NCBI RefSeq assembly: GCF_000237995.1
Contig: NC_016605.1
Span: forward strand, 310,001 to 374,000
Length of the DNA: 64,000 nucleotides
DNA from: Pediococcus claussenii ATCC BAA-344
Lineage (GTDB): Bacteria; Bacillota; Bacilli; Lactobacillales; Lactobacillaceae
Direction of reading: 5' to 3'
Numbering within the stretch: the first letter of the stretch is position 1; every line of letters begins with the position of its first letter. The notes beneath the pieces were generated by a model. It did not search any database. It saw only the letters and a program-made list of their open reading frames with translations, and was not told the DNA's origin. This document shows, one piece after another, positions 52,272 to 60,548 of the stretch. A program made the position numbers and the translations under genes.

Positions 52272-52445
52272 TTATTCTCTCTTAAACGAACGTATTGATG
52301 CGATTAAATTAAAAATAATTGTAATTGTAGCCAATGCGTAAAAAATTTCAACAATAATATTATCTGTGTGATTTTCTGTTATATACATCATTAATAAAAT
52401 TGATATCAAACTAATTTTTGTCAAATGCTTTTTTTTATTTTTCAT
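52272..52445 (-). CDS. Small membrane protein behind the bacteriocin peptides (candidate immunity)
   Basis: 57 residues from ATG 52445, 14 nt... after TAGGAG. It starts with basic MKNKKKHLTK, then two membrane helices (ISLISILLMMYI and IVEIFYALATITIIFNLIA) and ends SIRSFKRE. It is the third gene in the leftward order bacteriocin-like peptide, bacteriocin-like peptide, this gene, which is the usual place of the immunity gene in class II operons. The function is inferred from position only. The gene is too short for routine ORF finding. Confidence 0.6.
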   Translation of the reverse strand: MKNKKKHLTKISLISILLMMYITENHTDNIIVEIFYALATITIIFNLIASIRSFKRE

Positions 52446-52480
52446 GTATTAATCTCCTAAGTAGATATTAGGCTAGTTTG

Positions 52481-52654
52481 TTATAAAAAAAGTACAGCAT
52501 ATGCTCCTAATAAAACGGCCCCAGCCTGAACACTTTTTCCGGTATAATATCCGGCGGTATATGCCCTGCTTTTTCTTTTGCCACCATCAATATCAACTAA
52601 TTCTTTAGATGACAAACTTGCAAATTGATTATTCATGATTAATGTATTTTCCAT
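52481..52654 (-). CDS. Double-glycine-leader bacteriocin-like peptide with GxxxG
   Basis: 57-residue precursor. The 25-residue leader ends FASLSSKELVDIDGG, an excellent match to the double-glycine leader consensus (LSxxELxxIxGG) cut by C39-peptidase exporters. The mature 32 residues begin KRKSRAYTAGYYTGK, including a GxxxG motif (GYYTG) typical of two-peptide class IIb bacteriocins, and end in a hydrophobic stretch (AGAVLLGAYAVLFL). ATG 52654 follows AGGGGGA. A second such peptide gene lies 56 nt upstream, and the exporter is divergently encoded. Bacteriocin activity is inferred. Confidence 0.82.
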   Translation of the reverse strand: MENTLIMNNQFASLSSKELVDIDGGKRKSRAYTAGYYTGKSVQAGAVLLGAYAVLFL

Positions 52655-52710
52655 AATTTAAATTCCCCCTATAATTTGAATAACTAAATACGATGATATC
52701 TAATTTTAAA

Positions 52711-52854
52711 TTAGAATGAATCAAGAAATCCTTGAGCAAATTGAACACACGGAGTCCACCAATGGCTTTTCTTTTTGGATTTTCCTCCAATTACTGATTT
52801 TAAATCTTCTTCAGCAATTTCTTGATAAACTAAATCAATCGTTTTAAAGGTCAA
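52711..52854 (-). CDS. Double-glycine-leader bacteriocin-like peptide, first of operon
   Basis: 47-residue precursor from TTG 52854, 10 nt after GGAG. The 24-residue leader ends EIAEEDLKSVIGG. The mature 23 residues start with a basic KSKKKSHWWTPCVQ and end FAQGFLDSF; there is one cysteine and an adjacent pair of tryptophans. It could be the partner of the GxxxG peptide in a two-peptide bacteriocin, or a signal peptide. The ATG seven bases upstream of the TTG reads into a stop after six codons and was rejected. Confidence 0.75.
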   Translation of the reverse strand: MTFKTIDLVYQEIAEEDLKSVIGGKSKKKSHWWTPCVQFAQGFLDSF

Positions 52855-52950
52855 TGTAAGTCATCTCCTTTCAAAAAAGTAAATTAAACTTAAATAAATT
52901 AAATTTAATAAAGTAAATTGTAAACCGACCTTTGGTACTCTGCACAAAAA

Positions 52951-52984
52951 CTGCAAAATTGTCATTATTTCGACGATTTTGCAG
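52951..52984. repeat. 34-bp inverted repeat, copy B (candidate operator)
   Basis: CTGCAAAATTGTC and GACGATTTTGCAG around ATTATTTC. It lies in the divergent gap between the bacteriocin operon (starts 52854, leftward) and the exporter (starts 53070, rightward), where a terminator would be odd and an operator for the LytTR regulator would be expected. Confidence 0.7.
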
Positions 52985-53069
52985 TTTTTATCTTTTTTAA
53001 ACATAAACCATGTAAAATTTAACATTATAACTGTTAGCCATGGAGGCTTTAATCATGAAAGGAGAAAAA

Positions 53070-54308
53070 ATGACTATTCACTACGTACAACAACTAGACG
53101 AAGCCGACTGTGGTGCTGCTGTTCTAGCCATGATCTTCAAAAACTACAAATCAAATATTTCGATTGCTTCCATTAGAGACGTTGCACAAACTGACAAAGA
53201 TGGAACGACCGCTTTAGGACTGGTTAAAGCTGCGGAACATTTAGATTTTGAAACTCAAGCCGTCCAAGCTGATATGAGTTTGTTCAAGATGAAGAAATCC
53301 GAAGTACCATTACCATTTATTGCGCATGTGGATAAAGATAACGGCATGTTACATTATGTGGTGGTCTTTGAAATACATAAAAATTATCTATTAGTAGCTG
53401 ATCCAGATCCAGTAGATAAAATTAAGAAGATGTCGTACGCTGATTTCGAGAAGATTTGGACGGGTGTTACGATTTTTATGGCACCTGCTCCGGAATATAA
53501 GCCCACTAAGGATAATAAAGATAGTTTGTGGTCACTGGCAGGTTTAATTTTTAAACAAAAAAGCTTAGTCACTACGATTATTTTAGCGGCAACCCTCTCA
53601 ACATTAATTTCGATTGGTGGCTCGTTCTTTTTGCAACAATTAATTGATACATATATTCCAGATGGCATGGTGGGAACGCTAAGCATTGTTGCATTAGGAC
53701 TGCTAGTTGCATACGTTTTTCATGGTATCTTTGGCTATGTGGAGGGTTATCTTTCGACAGTATTAGGGCAGCGACTTTCAATCGATTTACTGCTAAGCTA
53801 CATTAAGCATCTTTTTGAAGTGCCCATGTCATTTTTTGGGACACGAAAAACAGGGGAGATAACTTCTCGTTTTGAAGACGCCAGTAACATTATTGATACC
53901 CTCGCCAGTACGGCCATTTCGACTTTTTTAAATGTAGGAACGATCCTATTAGTGGGAATTACACTAGCCATTATCAGCGTTAAACTGTTCTTGATTTCAT
54001 GTTTAGCACTACCGTTATATCTAATCATTGTGTGGTCTTTTGTGAAATTATTCGATCGTCTGAATAATGAGCGGATGGAAAGTGGGGCTGTACTTAGTTC
54101 TTCAATTATCGAAGATTTGAATGGAATGGAAACAATCAAGTCACTTAATGTTGAAAAACAACGATATCGAAAAATTGATCATGAATTTGTAGATATGTTA
54201 CATAAAAATTATTCATACGGAATTACCACGATTGTGCAAGAAAACTTAAAAGACGTGACCCAACTGGTAATGGATGTGGCATTCTGTATTTCGGCGCTTT
54301 GCTTGTAA
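53070..54308 (+). pseudogene. Bacteriocin ABC exporter, N-terminal part (peptidase C39 and membrane domain), frameshifted
   Basis: LagD/ComA-type exporter that cuts double-glycine leaders and exports the peptide. Residues 1-140 are the C39 peptidase with the active cysteine in LDEADCGAAVLAMI, histidine in MLHYVVVFE and aspartate in LLVADPDP; membrane segments follow to about residue 410. The frame then ends at TAA 54308. Near 54285 the sequence GTGGCATTCTG would read V-A-I-L-Y-F-G-A if one A were restored (GTGGCAATTCTG), continuing into the next frame. Start ATG 53070 follows AAAGGAG; an ATG at 53040 lies before that site. Confidence 0.88.
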
Positions 54309-55225
54309 TGCATAACAATATCACAATGGGGCAATTGATTGCTTTCAATGCATTGTTGGGATATTTCACGCAGCCAGTGGAAGCGATTGTTAATCTACAA
54401 AACAGTATTCAAACGGCTAAAATAGCGAATATGCGTTTAAATCAGATTTTCATGGTACCTAGTGAACAACATGAAGAACGCGAAGTGAGATCTTTAAAAG
54501 TTACTCAACAAAACGGTGATTTTAACTTAAAAGATGTCTCCTTTGAATATAAATATGGGCAAGAAGTCATACATAATATTAACTTAAAGATTCCGTTTGG
54601 AACTTCATTAGCAATTGTTGGTTTTAGTGGCTCTGGTAAAACCACTTTAGTAAAACTGTTAGTGAATTTTTACAACCCGACAAGTGGTGAAATTGCGCTT
54701 GGAACTACTAAACTAGCTAGTATTGATGTAACTGTTATTCGGGATAATGTGAATTATTTACCACAAAAACCCTATATTTTTTCCGCTTCGGTTGCCGAAA
54801 ACATTGCCTTGGGATTGAAGGGTGCTTTTTCCATGGATAAAATTGTGTGGGCGGCTAAAATGGCGGAAGTAGACGCGGATATTAAACATTTACCAGACGG
54901 ATATAATACCAAAATATCGCAAGATAGTGGCTTGTCAGGTGGACAGCAACAACGGATTGCGATTGCACGGGCATTACTAACGGATGCACCGATTATGATT
55001 TTTGATGAATCAACGAGTAGTTTAGATGTTTTAACTGAGAAAAAGGTGGTTGAGAATATCTTAAATATGCCGAATAAAACGTTGATTTTCATTGCCCATC
55101 GGTTAAACATTGCTAAAAAAGTTGATAACATCCTAGTAATGGAACACGGCGAAATTGTTGAGAGCGGTTCACATGAACAATTGTTGGCACAACACGGCGA
55201 ATATTATCAATTATTGGAGGAGTAA
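54299..55225 (+). pseudogene. Bacteriocin ABC exporter, C-terminal part (ATPase), frameshifted
   Basis: Continuation of the exporter in the -1 frame: last membrane segment (LVMHNNITMGQLIAFNALLG) and the ATPase domain with VGFSGSGKTTLVKLL (Walker A), LSGGQQQRIAIARALL (signature), IMIFDESTSSLD (Walker B) and FIAHRLN (switch). Joined to the preceding frame the protein would be about 718 residues, the normal length of the family, so one gene has been split by a 1-nt loss or a sequence error. No slippery heptamer is at the junction. Its stop overlaps the accessory gene start. Confidence 0.88.
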
Positions 55226-56286
55226 TGATGAGTAGACAGGAAAACTTTGAAAGCTCGGAATTTTATCATCGTAGATACAGCAATCCCGCTACCATGATTA
55301 TTTTACCAATTGTGATCGTATTATTGTGTGGATTGCTATTCGCGTTGTTTGCCAAAAAGGAAATTACAGCCCAGGGAGTGGGAACCGTTGAGCCCGCCAC
55401 CATAATCGCTGATATTCAGGCACCAACGGGAACTAAAATTATCGCCAATAAACTGCAAGAAGGTAAAAAAGTCCATCAAGGTGAAGTGATTGTGAAACAG
55501 GATGATTTTGAGGGATCGGTTAATTTACAGGCTCTTAAACAAAAACAGGCCGATTTACAAACCCAGTTGGATACCATTCAAAGCTTACAACAGGGAGTTT
55601 CAACCAATAGTAATACGATTCCGCAACAAGATTTTTACGGATATCACTGGTTATTAGCTAACTATTTGAATAAAGTGCAAGAGCTAAACGGACAGTTAAA
55701 ACCGAATGCCAGTAGTCAGAAGGTTACGTCAATAAATGAACAGTTAACTGACTTACAAACAGATCAGCTGGAACAAGTCGCAAAGTTACAAGATAGTACC
55801 GCGCAGTCGATACAGGATATTGATGCGAGTATCGAAGTGGCAGAACATAAACATCAGGAAAGTGTAATTAAGGCACCAGCTTCTGGGGTACTGCATTTAA
55901 ATCAAAATGTGCAAAGTGAAAAATACATTGCCGGTGGCACCACCGTGGCTAGTGTTGTTCCCCCGATTAACGAACATACTAAGTTGGAACTAGATGCCTG
56001 GGTGGATGTTAACCAGATTGCTGGTGTTACTTCAGGGCAACCGGTTAAATTTAATATTCAGGGCAACCAGTATATTAACTCTAGTATTAAAGGAAGAATA
56101 AAGAGCATTGCAAGTTCACCAGAACAACGTGGCAAAGACATGTTATACGAAGTTAAGGTGAAGTTAAACCCTACTAAGAAAGTAAAGCGCGAACTACGAT
56201 ATGGAATGAGTGGTAAGATGGCGATTGTGGTGGGGAGGAATACTTACTTTAATATTTGGAAGCAACGAATATTGGAGGGAAGATAA
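55225..56286 (+). CDS. HlyD-like bacteriocin secretion accessory protein
   Basis: 353-residue membrane-fusion-type protein that works with the ABC exporter (LagE/MesE/ComB role). One N-terminal membrane helix (MIILPIVIVLLCGLLFALFA), then a biotinyl-lipoyl-like half (VQAP-type ADIQAPTGTKIIANKL), a coiled coil of Gln-rich segments (about residues 95-210), and the second half (SVIKAPASGVLHLNQNVQSE). It is shorter than the usual 450-470 residues, mostly in the coiled coil. The ATG shares one base with the exporter stop. A terminator hairpin follows at 56317. Confidence 0.88.
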   Translation: MMSRQENFESSEFYHRRYSNPATMIILPIVIVLLCGLLFALFAKKEITAQGVGTVEPATIIADIQAPTGTKIIANKLQEGKKVHQGEVIVKQDDFEGSVNLQALKQKQADLQTQLDTIQSLQQGVSTNSNTIPQQDFYGYHWLLANYLNKVQELNGQLKPNASSQKVTSINEQLTDLQTDQLEQVAKLQDSTAQSIQDIDASIEVAEHKHQESVIKAPASGVLHLNQNVQSEKYIAGGTTVASVVPPINEHTKLELDAWVDVNQIAGVTSGQPVKFNIQGNQYINSSIKGRIKSIASSPEQRGKDMLYEVKVKLNPTKKVKRELRYGMSGKMAIVVGRNTYFNIWKQRILEGR

Positions 56287-56316
56287 ACGATGATTAAGCA
56301 TTTATGCTGATTTCAT

Positions 56317-56349
56317 AGGGTGCGAATGGAAATTCGTTAACCCTATTTT
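56317..56349 (+). terminator. Terminator after the export operon
   Basis: AGGGT and GAAT face ATTC and ACCCT around GGAA, followed by ATTTTTAAA. It lies 30 nt after the accessory gene stop. Confidence 0.65.
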
Positions 56350-56413
56350 TAAATTCTTAAACAAAGATTATAATAATGTTAATAATATGGATGGTAGAAG
56401 TAGGGTGACTATT

Positions 56414-57181
56414 ATGTTGGAAGTGGTTTGGTGTGAAGATGATCCGCAACAGCGTCTACAATATGAAAAAATCGTGAAAAATTATTTGTTAATGAAGGAT
56501 GTATCTATTAATTTTCGAGGTACATATAGTAATCCAAATGAACTTCGTTCAGCTATCGCAGGTTTAAAGATTAAGTATCCATTGTTTTTTTTAGACATTG
56601 AATACAGTGGCTTTGAGGAAGATGGTTTGGACTTGGGACAAAGCTTACGAAAACAATTTCCATTTGCTGAAATTGTCTTTGTTACAACCCATAACGAATT
56701 ATTGCTTGCAACAATGGAACGAAGTGTGGAACCACTCGGATTTGTTATCAAGGACGATGGATTGGATGTAATTCAGAAAAAAGTTGGGGAGCTACTGACT
56801 CGGGGATATGAGAAATATACCAACGTTCTTGAAAGTGGGGACGAATTATTTCGGTACAAACGCGGGAATAGTAATAAAGTAATTCCATTATCAGACGTTT
56901 TCTACTTAGAAACTATTAGTGGGGAGCATAAAAATATTTTGTACACCAAAAGTGGAATGACAACATTCGCTGAATCGATTTCACAAGTGGAAAAGGATAA
57001 TCCAGATCTGTATAGGTGCAGTAATAGCTTTTTAGTTAATATGAAAAATGCAATTTTAATTGATACAGTCTTAAGATTACTAAAATTTGAAAATGGTGAA
57101 AGTGTCAACATTTCTGTTAGAAATTTAAAAAGCGCAAGGATTCTCTTTGGAGAGACTCATAAGGAAAGAACACATGAATAG
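56414..57181 (+). CDS. LytTR-family response regulator of the bacteriocin locus
   Basis: 255 residues: receiver domain with WCEDDPQQRLQYEKI, phospho-aspartate in LFFLDIEYSG, and FVTTHNELLLATMERSVEP, then the LytTR domain (LSDVFYLETISGEHKNILY, YRCSNSFLVNMKNA). I choose ATG 56414, 8 nt after AGTAGGG, so that the protein begins MLEVVWCEDD like its paralogue at 11976. A TATAAT box lies upstream near 56374. It probably binds sites in the bacteriocin, exporter and pheromone promoters; the repeated 34-bp inverted repeat is the candidate. Confidence 0.92.
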   Translation: MLEVVWCEDDPQQRLQYEKIVKNYLLMKDVSINFRGTYSNPNELRSAIAGLKIKYPLFFLDIEYSGFEEDGLDLGQSLRKQFPFAEIVFVTTHNELLLATMERSVEPLGFVIKDDGLDVIQKKVGELLTRGYEKYTNVLESGDELFRYKRGNSNKVIPLSDVFYLETISGEHKNILYTKSGMTTFAESISQVEKDNPDLYRCSNSFLVNMKNAILIDTVLRLLKFENGESVNISVRNLKSARILFGETHKERTHE

Positions 57182-58511
57182 TCAAATTCTTTTTACAACT
57201 TTTTTGCCCGATATGATTTTGGGTGTCTCATTTATCTTAATAACCTTTTTACTAATGGAAGATGCTGATGATGAATTGAGTGTTAACAAGTATTTATTAG
57301 CAATTTTTTCAGTTGTTGGTGGAATACTCTATTTTGCTACGGATTTTATGTTGAATATGGGAGACTGGTTTTTACTAGTTATTGTTTTGATTTCAATACT
57401 ATATTTAGTAGTAATTAAGCGAAGTCGTTTCATAATGTTGTTTATTGGAGTCGCTTTTTTTACTTTTTTACTCGTTATATCCTTATCAGCACTGATTGGA
57501 ATGGTGTGGTATCAAGCATATATACAATTTAGATTAAGTGATAATGCCTATGGAATAATGTTGTATCTAACCACTATAGTCGCTGTACTATTAGTATACT
57601 TTGGAATACAAAAATTCGTCAAAAAGAATCTAAAGGGATTTAATCAGGTAATCGATAATTTTAATGAGGGATATTTTGCATTTTTTATAGTGATTTTGGT
57701 TGGAACATTCCTTTTTATTTATTATTCGTTTAGAGATAAAACAGGGCCCATTTTCTTAGTAATAGTGCCAACTGTAACATTGTTAATGTTAGTTGGTGTG
57801 TTACTTTCCATTTTTGTTTTAGTTAAAGCCAATAGGCGAATGCTAGCAGAACAGGAATTGGGCAAAAATCGAGAATCGATTCGGGCATTTGATGAAGAAC
57901 TTGAAAAACAGATTGTAAGTACCAGAAAGTTTAGGCATGATTTTAAAAATATTATGTTGAGTTTGGACGGTTATGTTCACGAAAAAGATTGGAGTGGTCT
58001 TCAAAAATACGTTGATGATGTTAATAAGAGTAGTGAAAGTTTTATCAACGTAAATGAAGAAGTTAGTGCTTTAAATTATATAAAAAACGTTGGAATTAAA
58101 AATCTTATTTTGCAGAAATACATATATGCAAAGCAAAATAAGATTAAGTTCAGTATTGAAATCAAAGAAGAACTACCATTACTTGATAAATATGGTATAG
58201 ATTTAATTAGAATACTTGGTATTTTAATTGATAATGCAATTGAAGAAGCTGAACTATCAGAACAACGAAAAGTTATACTAGCGTATATTTCATTTAATGA
58301 TCACAATGAATTGATTATTGCAAATAGTATTCAAAATGTTGAAAACATTTCTATCTCCAATTTGATAAAAGACGGTTTCACAACCAAAGGAAATGGACAT
58401 GGAAACGGACTGAATACGGTTTCCGTGCTAGTTGATAAAAGTGAACTTTTGGATTTTGAAATACAAATTATAAATCAAATGTTTTATGCAAATATTATTC
58501 TAGAAAAGTGA
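57174..58511 (+). CDS. Pheromone-sensing histidine kinase (HPK10 type) of the bacteriocin locus
   Basis: 445 residues: six or seven membrane helices in residues 1-220, then the kinase core with STRKFRHDFKNIMLSLDGY (phospho-histidine), ILGILIDNAIEEAE (N box) and GNGHGNGLNTV (G box). Start ATG 57174 follows AAGGAA and lies inside the end of the regulator gene (8-nt overlap). Its stop at 58511 directly abuts the stop of a convergent 40-codon double-glycine peptide gene, the probable signal it senses. Paralogous to the kinase at 10593. Confidence 0.92.
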   Translation: MNSQILFTTFLPDMILGVSFILITFLLMEDADDELSVNKYLLAIFSVVGGILYFATDFMLNMGDWFLLVIVLISILYLVVIKRSRFIMLFIGVAFFTFLLVISLSALIGMVWYQAYIQFRLSDNAYGIMLYLTTIVAVLLVYFGIQKFVKKNLKGFNQVIDNFNEGYFAFFIVILVGTFLFIYYSFRDKTGPIFLVIVPTVTLLMLVGVLLSIFVLVKANRRMLAEQELGKNRESIRAFDEELEKQIVSTRKFRHDFKNIMLSLDGYVHEKDWSGLQKYVDDVNKSSESFINVNEEVSALNYIKNVGIKNLILQKYIYAKQNKIKFSIEIKEELPLLDKYGIDLIRILGILIDNAIEEAELSEQRKVILAYISFNDHNELIIANSIQNVENISISNLIKDGFTTKGNGHGNGLNTVSVLVDKSELLDFEIQIINQMFYANIILEK

Positions 58512-58634
58512 TTATCTTCTGCGTTTTCTTGGGCGATAGAATGAAATACTACCCAGTAAGAATGAAAATCGTGACTTCCCACCATTGACCTTACTTAGTT
58601 CTTTTTCATTAAGTTTTTTAAACTTATTTTTCAT
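58512..58634 (-). CDS. Double-glycine-leader peptide, probable induction pheromone
   Basis: 40-residue precursor from ATG 58634, which has an excellent AAGGAGGAG ribosome site. The 19-residue leader reads MKNKFKKLNEKELSKVNGG; the mature 21 residues start KSRFSFLLGSISFY and end in a very basic tail of R and K. Short, cationic double-glycine peptides next to an HPK10 kinase are typical inducing peptides of class II bacteriocin systems. The gene lies stop-to-stop with the kinase gene. Its promoter region holds TATACT and copy C of the 34-bp inverted repeat. Too short for routine ORF finding. Confidence 0.82.
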   Translation of the reverse strand: MKNKFKKLNEKELSKVNGGKSRFSFLLGSISFYRPRKRRR

Positions 58635-58707
58635 AGTTATACTCCTCCTTGTCATATTCTTTATTCGGTACTAATGATAATTCGAATTGAGTATAAAGTG
58701 TTGTTTT

Positions 58708-58741
58708 CTGCAAAATCGTTGATTATTTGACGATTTTGCAT
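58708..58741. repeat. 34-bp inverted repeat, copy C (candidate operator)
   Basis: CTGCAAAATCGTTG and ACGATTTTGCA around ATTATTTG, in the divergent gap between the pheromone gene (58634, leftward) and the small helical protein gene (58806, rightward). Upstream on the pheromone side it is followed by a TATACT -10 box about 15 nt on. Confidence 0.7.
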
Positions 58742-58805
58742 TTTTTATGTTAAACATTCACTATTGTGATATGATTCCTACATTAATTTTAGGGGAGCAA
58801 GATGA

Positions 58806-59147
58806 ATGAAAAAATCGCTGTTGACTAGTGCTAATGAAAGAAAACAGTTAAATATCATTATTGAAAAACTTGAAGCAGCTATTCTAAGCTTGGATGACAC
58901 AACACACGCTGATTTGATTAATGAACTGGAAAAAGATTATTATGAACTAAAAAGTGGTGGAAGTCGCTTTGAATTAGGAATGTTGCAAAAGGAATTAATT
59001 ATCGATCAACTTAATTCACATTTTTCGTTACCAGAAGAGTTTAACGATCTAATTAATATGTTAAATAACTACAAGCAAGAGGATACTAGTTACAAAAAAT
59101 ATGGATTGAGTGGAATTATTGGCTCATTATTAGGAATGGGTAGGTAG
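58806..59147 (+). CDS. Small helical protein, immunity-like (113 residues)
   Basis: Predicted helical bundle (SANERKQLNIIIEKLEAAIL, LINELEKDYYELKSGG) ending in a glycine-rich hydrophobic stretch (GLSGIIGSLLGMGR). The size and nature fit a bacteriocin immunity protein, but no named family is recognised. ATG 58806 follows GGGGAG at 8 nt; another ATG at 58802 gives a stop after eight codons. It lies 5 nt before the CPBP gene, so the two are co-transcribed, with copy C of the inverted repeat in their promoter region. Confidence 0.6.
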   Translation: MKKSLLTSANERKQLNIIIEKLEAAILSLDDTTHADLINELEKDYYELKSGGSRFELGMLQKELIIDQLNSHFSLPEEFNDLINMLNNYKQEDTSYKKYGLSGIIGSLLGMGR

Positions 59148-59152
59148 GTAAA

Positions 59153-60415
59153 TTGAATTCTTCTTTTTTTAAGACACATCAGAAACTGATGTATTGGTTG
59201 TTGATAGTACAGTTGTTAACGTTTGAGCTTATCGTTGCTGGTACGACAACATATGAATTATTAAAGGGTACTACTATAAGATTTGAAAATATTATTGGAC
59301 TAATTGTGGCATCGGTCCTAGTAGCGATGATTATATTAGTACGTCATTATGAGAATAAGTGGTTACGATCTAGTAATAAACTAGTAAAGTTTTTCATGGA
59401 AATTTACTATATTGTAATGACCCTTGTTCTCATGTTTTCAATATTACCGACGGAAAATATATTTGTTATGGGCGCCCTGCACAAATGGTTACATTTGAAT
59501 GTAACTGCAGTTTTTGTCTTACTGTTTATTTACGGAATTTTTATGTATATCCCAACCATTGCTGTAATTACAAAGAACATAAAATGGGTTGTTAGTAGAG
59601 TATTAATGATGGCATTAGTTCTATTTCAGTTGGTGGGAATGTATAGTTTTTACAGTAGTATGGACATGGGAAATAAGACACTTTCAATGCTGGAAAATAC
59701 AGGAATAGTCGGAGCCGTTGCATTTGCTGTGATGATTAGTGTTTTAATGATTGAATGGGGATTTCGATTACCTAAATTTAGCTTTAGTAAAAATTCTAGT
59801 TGGTCAACCAACTTATTTTTACTTCTGTTTGCGGCTTGGTACGTTATTTATAATGCTTTTGCATATAGTGAAAAACTTAGTACAACTTTGTTTAAATATG
59901 ACTTTAGTGTTAAGAGTCCAACTTGGCACATGGCGTTTCAAGGCTTAGAGGCGGGAATAGCCGAAGAGTGGCTTTGGCGGTTTGCTGTAGGATTATTACT
60001 ACTATTCGCGTTTAAAAATAGTAAACATTCTTTCTTGAGAAGATACTTTATTGAATGGAGCGTCGGAATTGGCGGACTTCTGTTTGGTCTTTGGCATTTC
60101 GATAATATGTTTGCAGGACAAAACGTTTTGGGAACTGTTGATCAAATGTTAAGTGCCGCTGCTGCTGGCTGGTTGTTCATGGTCATATACTTCTATACAA
60201 ATAATTTACTATCAACAATTGTGTTTCATTTTCTAATTGATGCTCTGTCTTTCATCGCTTCTGGTACAACATTTATGGATAAACCGAACCTTTTTGAATG
60301 GGAAACAACGGTTATTCAAATTATCGTTTTTGGGTTAATCACTGTATTTATGTTGACGGGCAAACGGCGAAAAGTAATCAAAGAAAATGTTTCAGGAATG
60401 CTAGAACGAAGTTAA
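59153..60415 (+). CDS. CPBP-family intramembrane metalloprotease
   Basis: 420-residue membrane protein, about ten segments. The C-terminal half holds the CPBP (Abi) motifs: GIAEEWLWRFAVG (EExxxR), FGLWHFDNMF (second-motif His) and VFHFLIDALSF (third). Such proteins in bacteriocin loci of lactobacilli give self-immunity or process peptides. The N-terminal half is an unusual extra membrane part. The start is TTG 59153 with only GGTAGG upstream; the first ATG is at 59189. A terminator follows at 60414. Confidence 0.85.
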   Translation: MNSSFFKTHQKLMYWLLIVQLLTFELIVAGTTTYELLKGTTIRFENIIGLIVASVLVAMIILVRHYENKWLRSSNKLVKFFMEIYYIVMTLVLMFSILPTENIFVMGALHKWLHLNVTAVFVLLFIYGIFMYIPTIAVITKNIKWVVSRVLMMALVLFQLVGMYSFYSSMDMGNKTLSMLENTGIVGAVAFAVMISVLMIEWGFRLPKFSFSKNSSWSTNLFLLLFAAWYVIYNAFAYSEKLSTTLFKYDFSVKSPTWHMAFQGLEAGIAEEWLWRFAVGLLLLFAFKNSKHSFLRRYFIEWSVGIGGLLFGLWHFDNMFAGQNVLGTVDQMLSAAAAGWLFMVIYFYTNNLLSTIVFHFLIDALSFIASGTTFMDKPNLFEWETTVIQIIVFGLITVFMLTGKRRKVIKENVSGMLERS

Positions 60416-60442
60416 AGAGCTTGGTAATTTAGCTCTTTTTTT
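60414..60442 (+). terminator. Terminator after the CPBP gene
   Basis: AAAGAGCT faces AGCTCTTT around TGGTAATTT, followed by TTTTT. It overlaps the CPBP stop codon and marks the right border of the bacteriocin locus. Confidence 0.85.
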
Positions 60443-60548
60443 GTCGATATATAGTAAAGATTAAGGAAAGTTTGTGAAAAAAACAAATTCAACCCCTTAA
60501 TTGTATTTACTGGTAAAATATATAGGACTAAAAAAATGGAGAACAGCT

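Noticed and set aside
52951-52984. Copy B of the inverted repeat as a plain terminator
   Set aside because: It lies between two divergent starts with no upstream gene ending there, so termination alone does not explain it; kept as a candidate operator.
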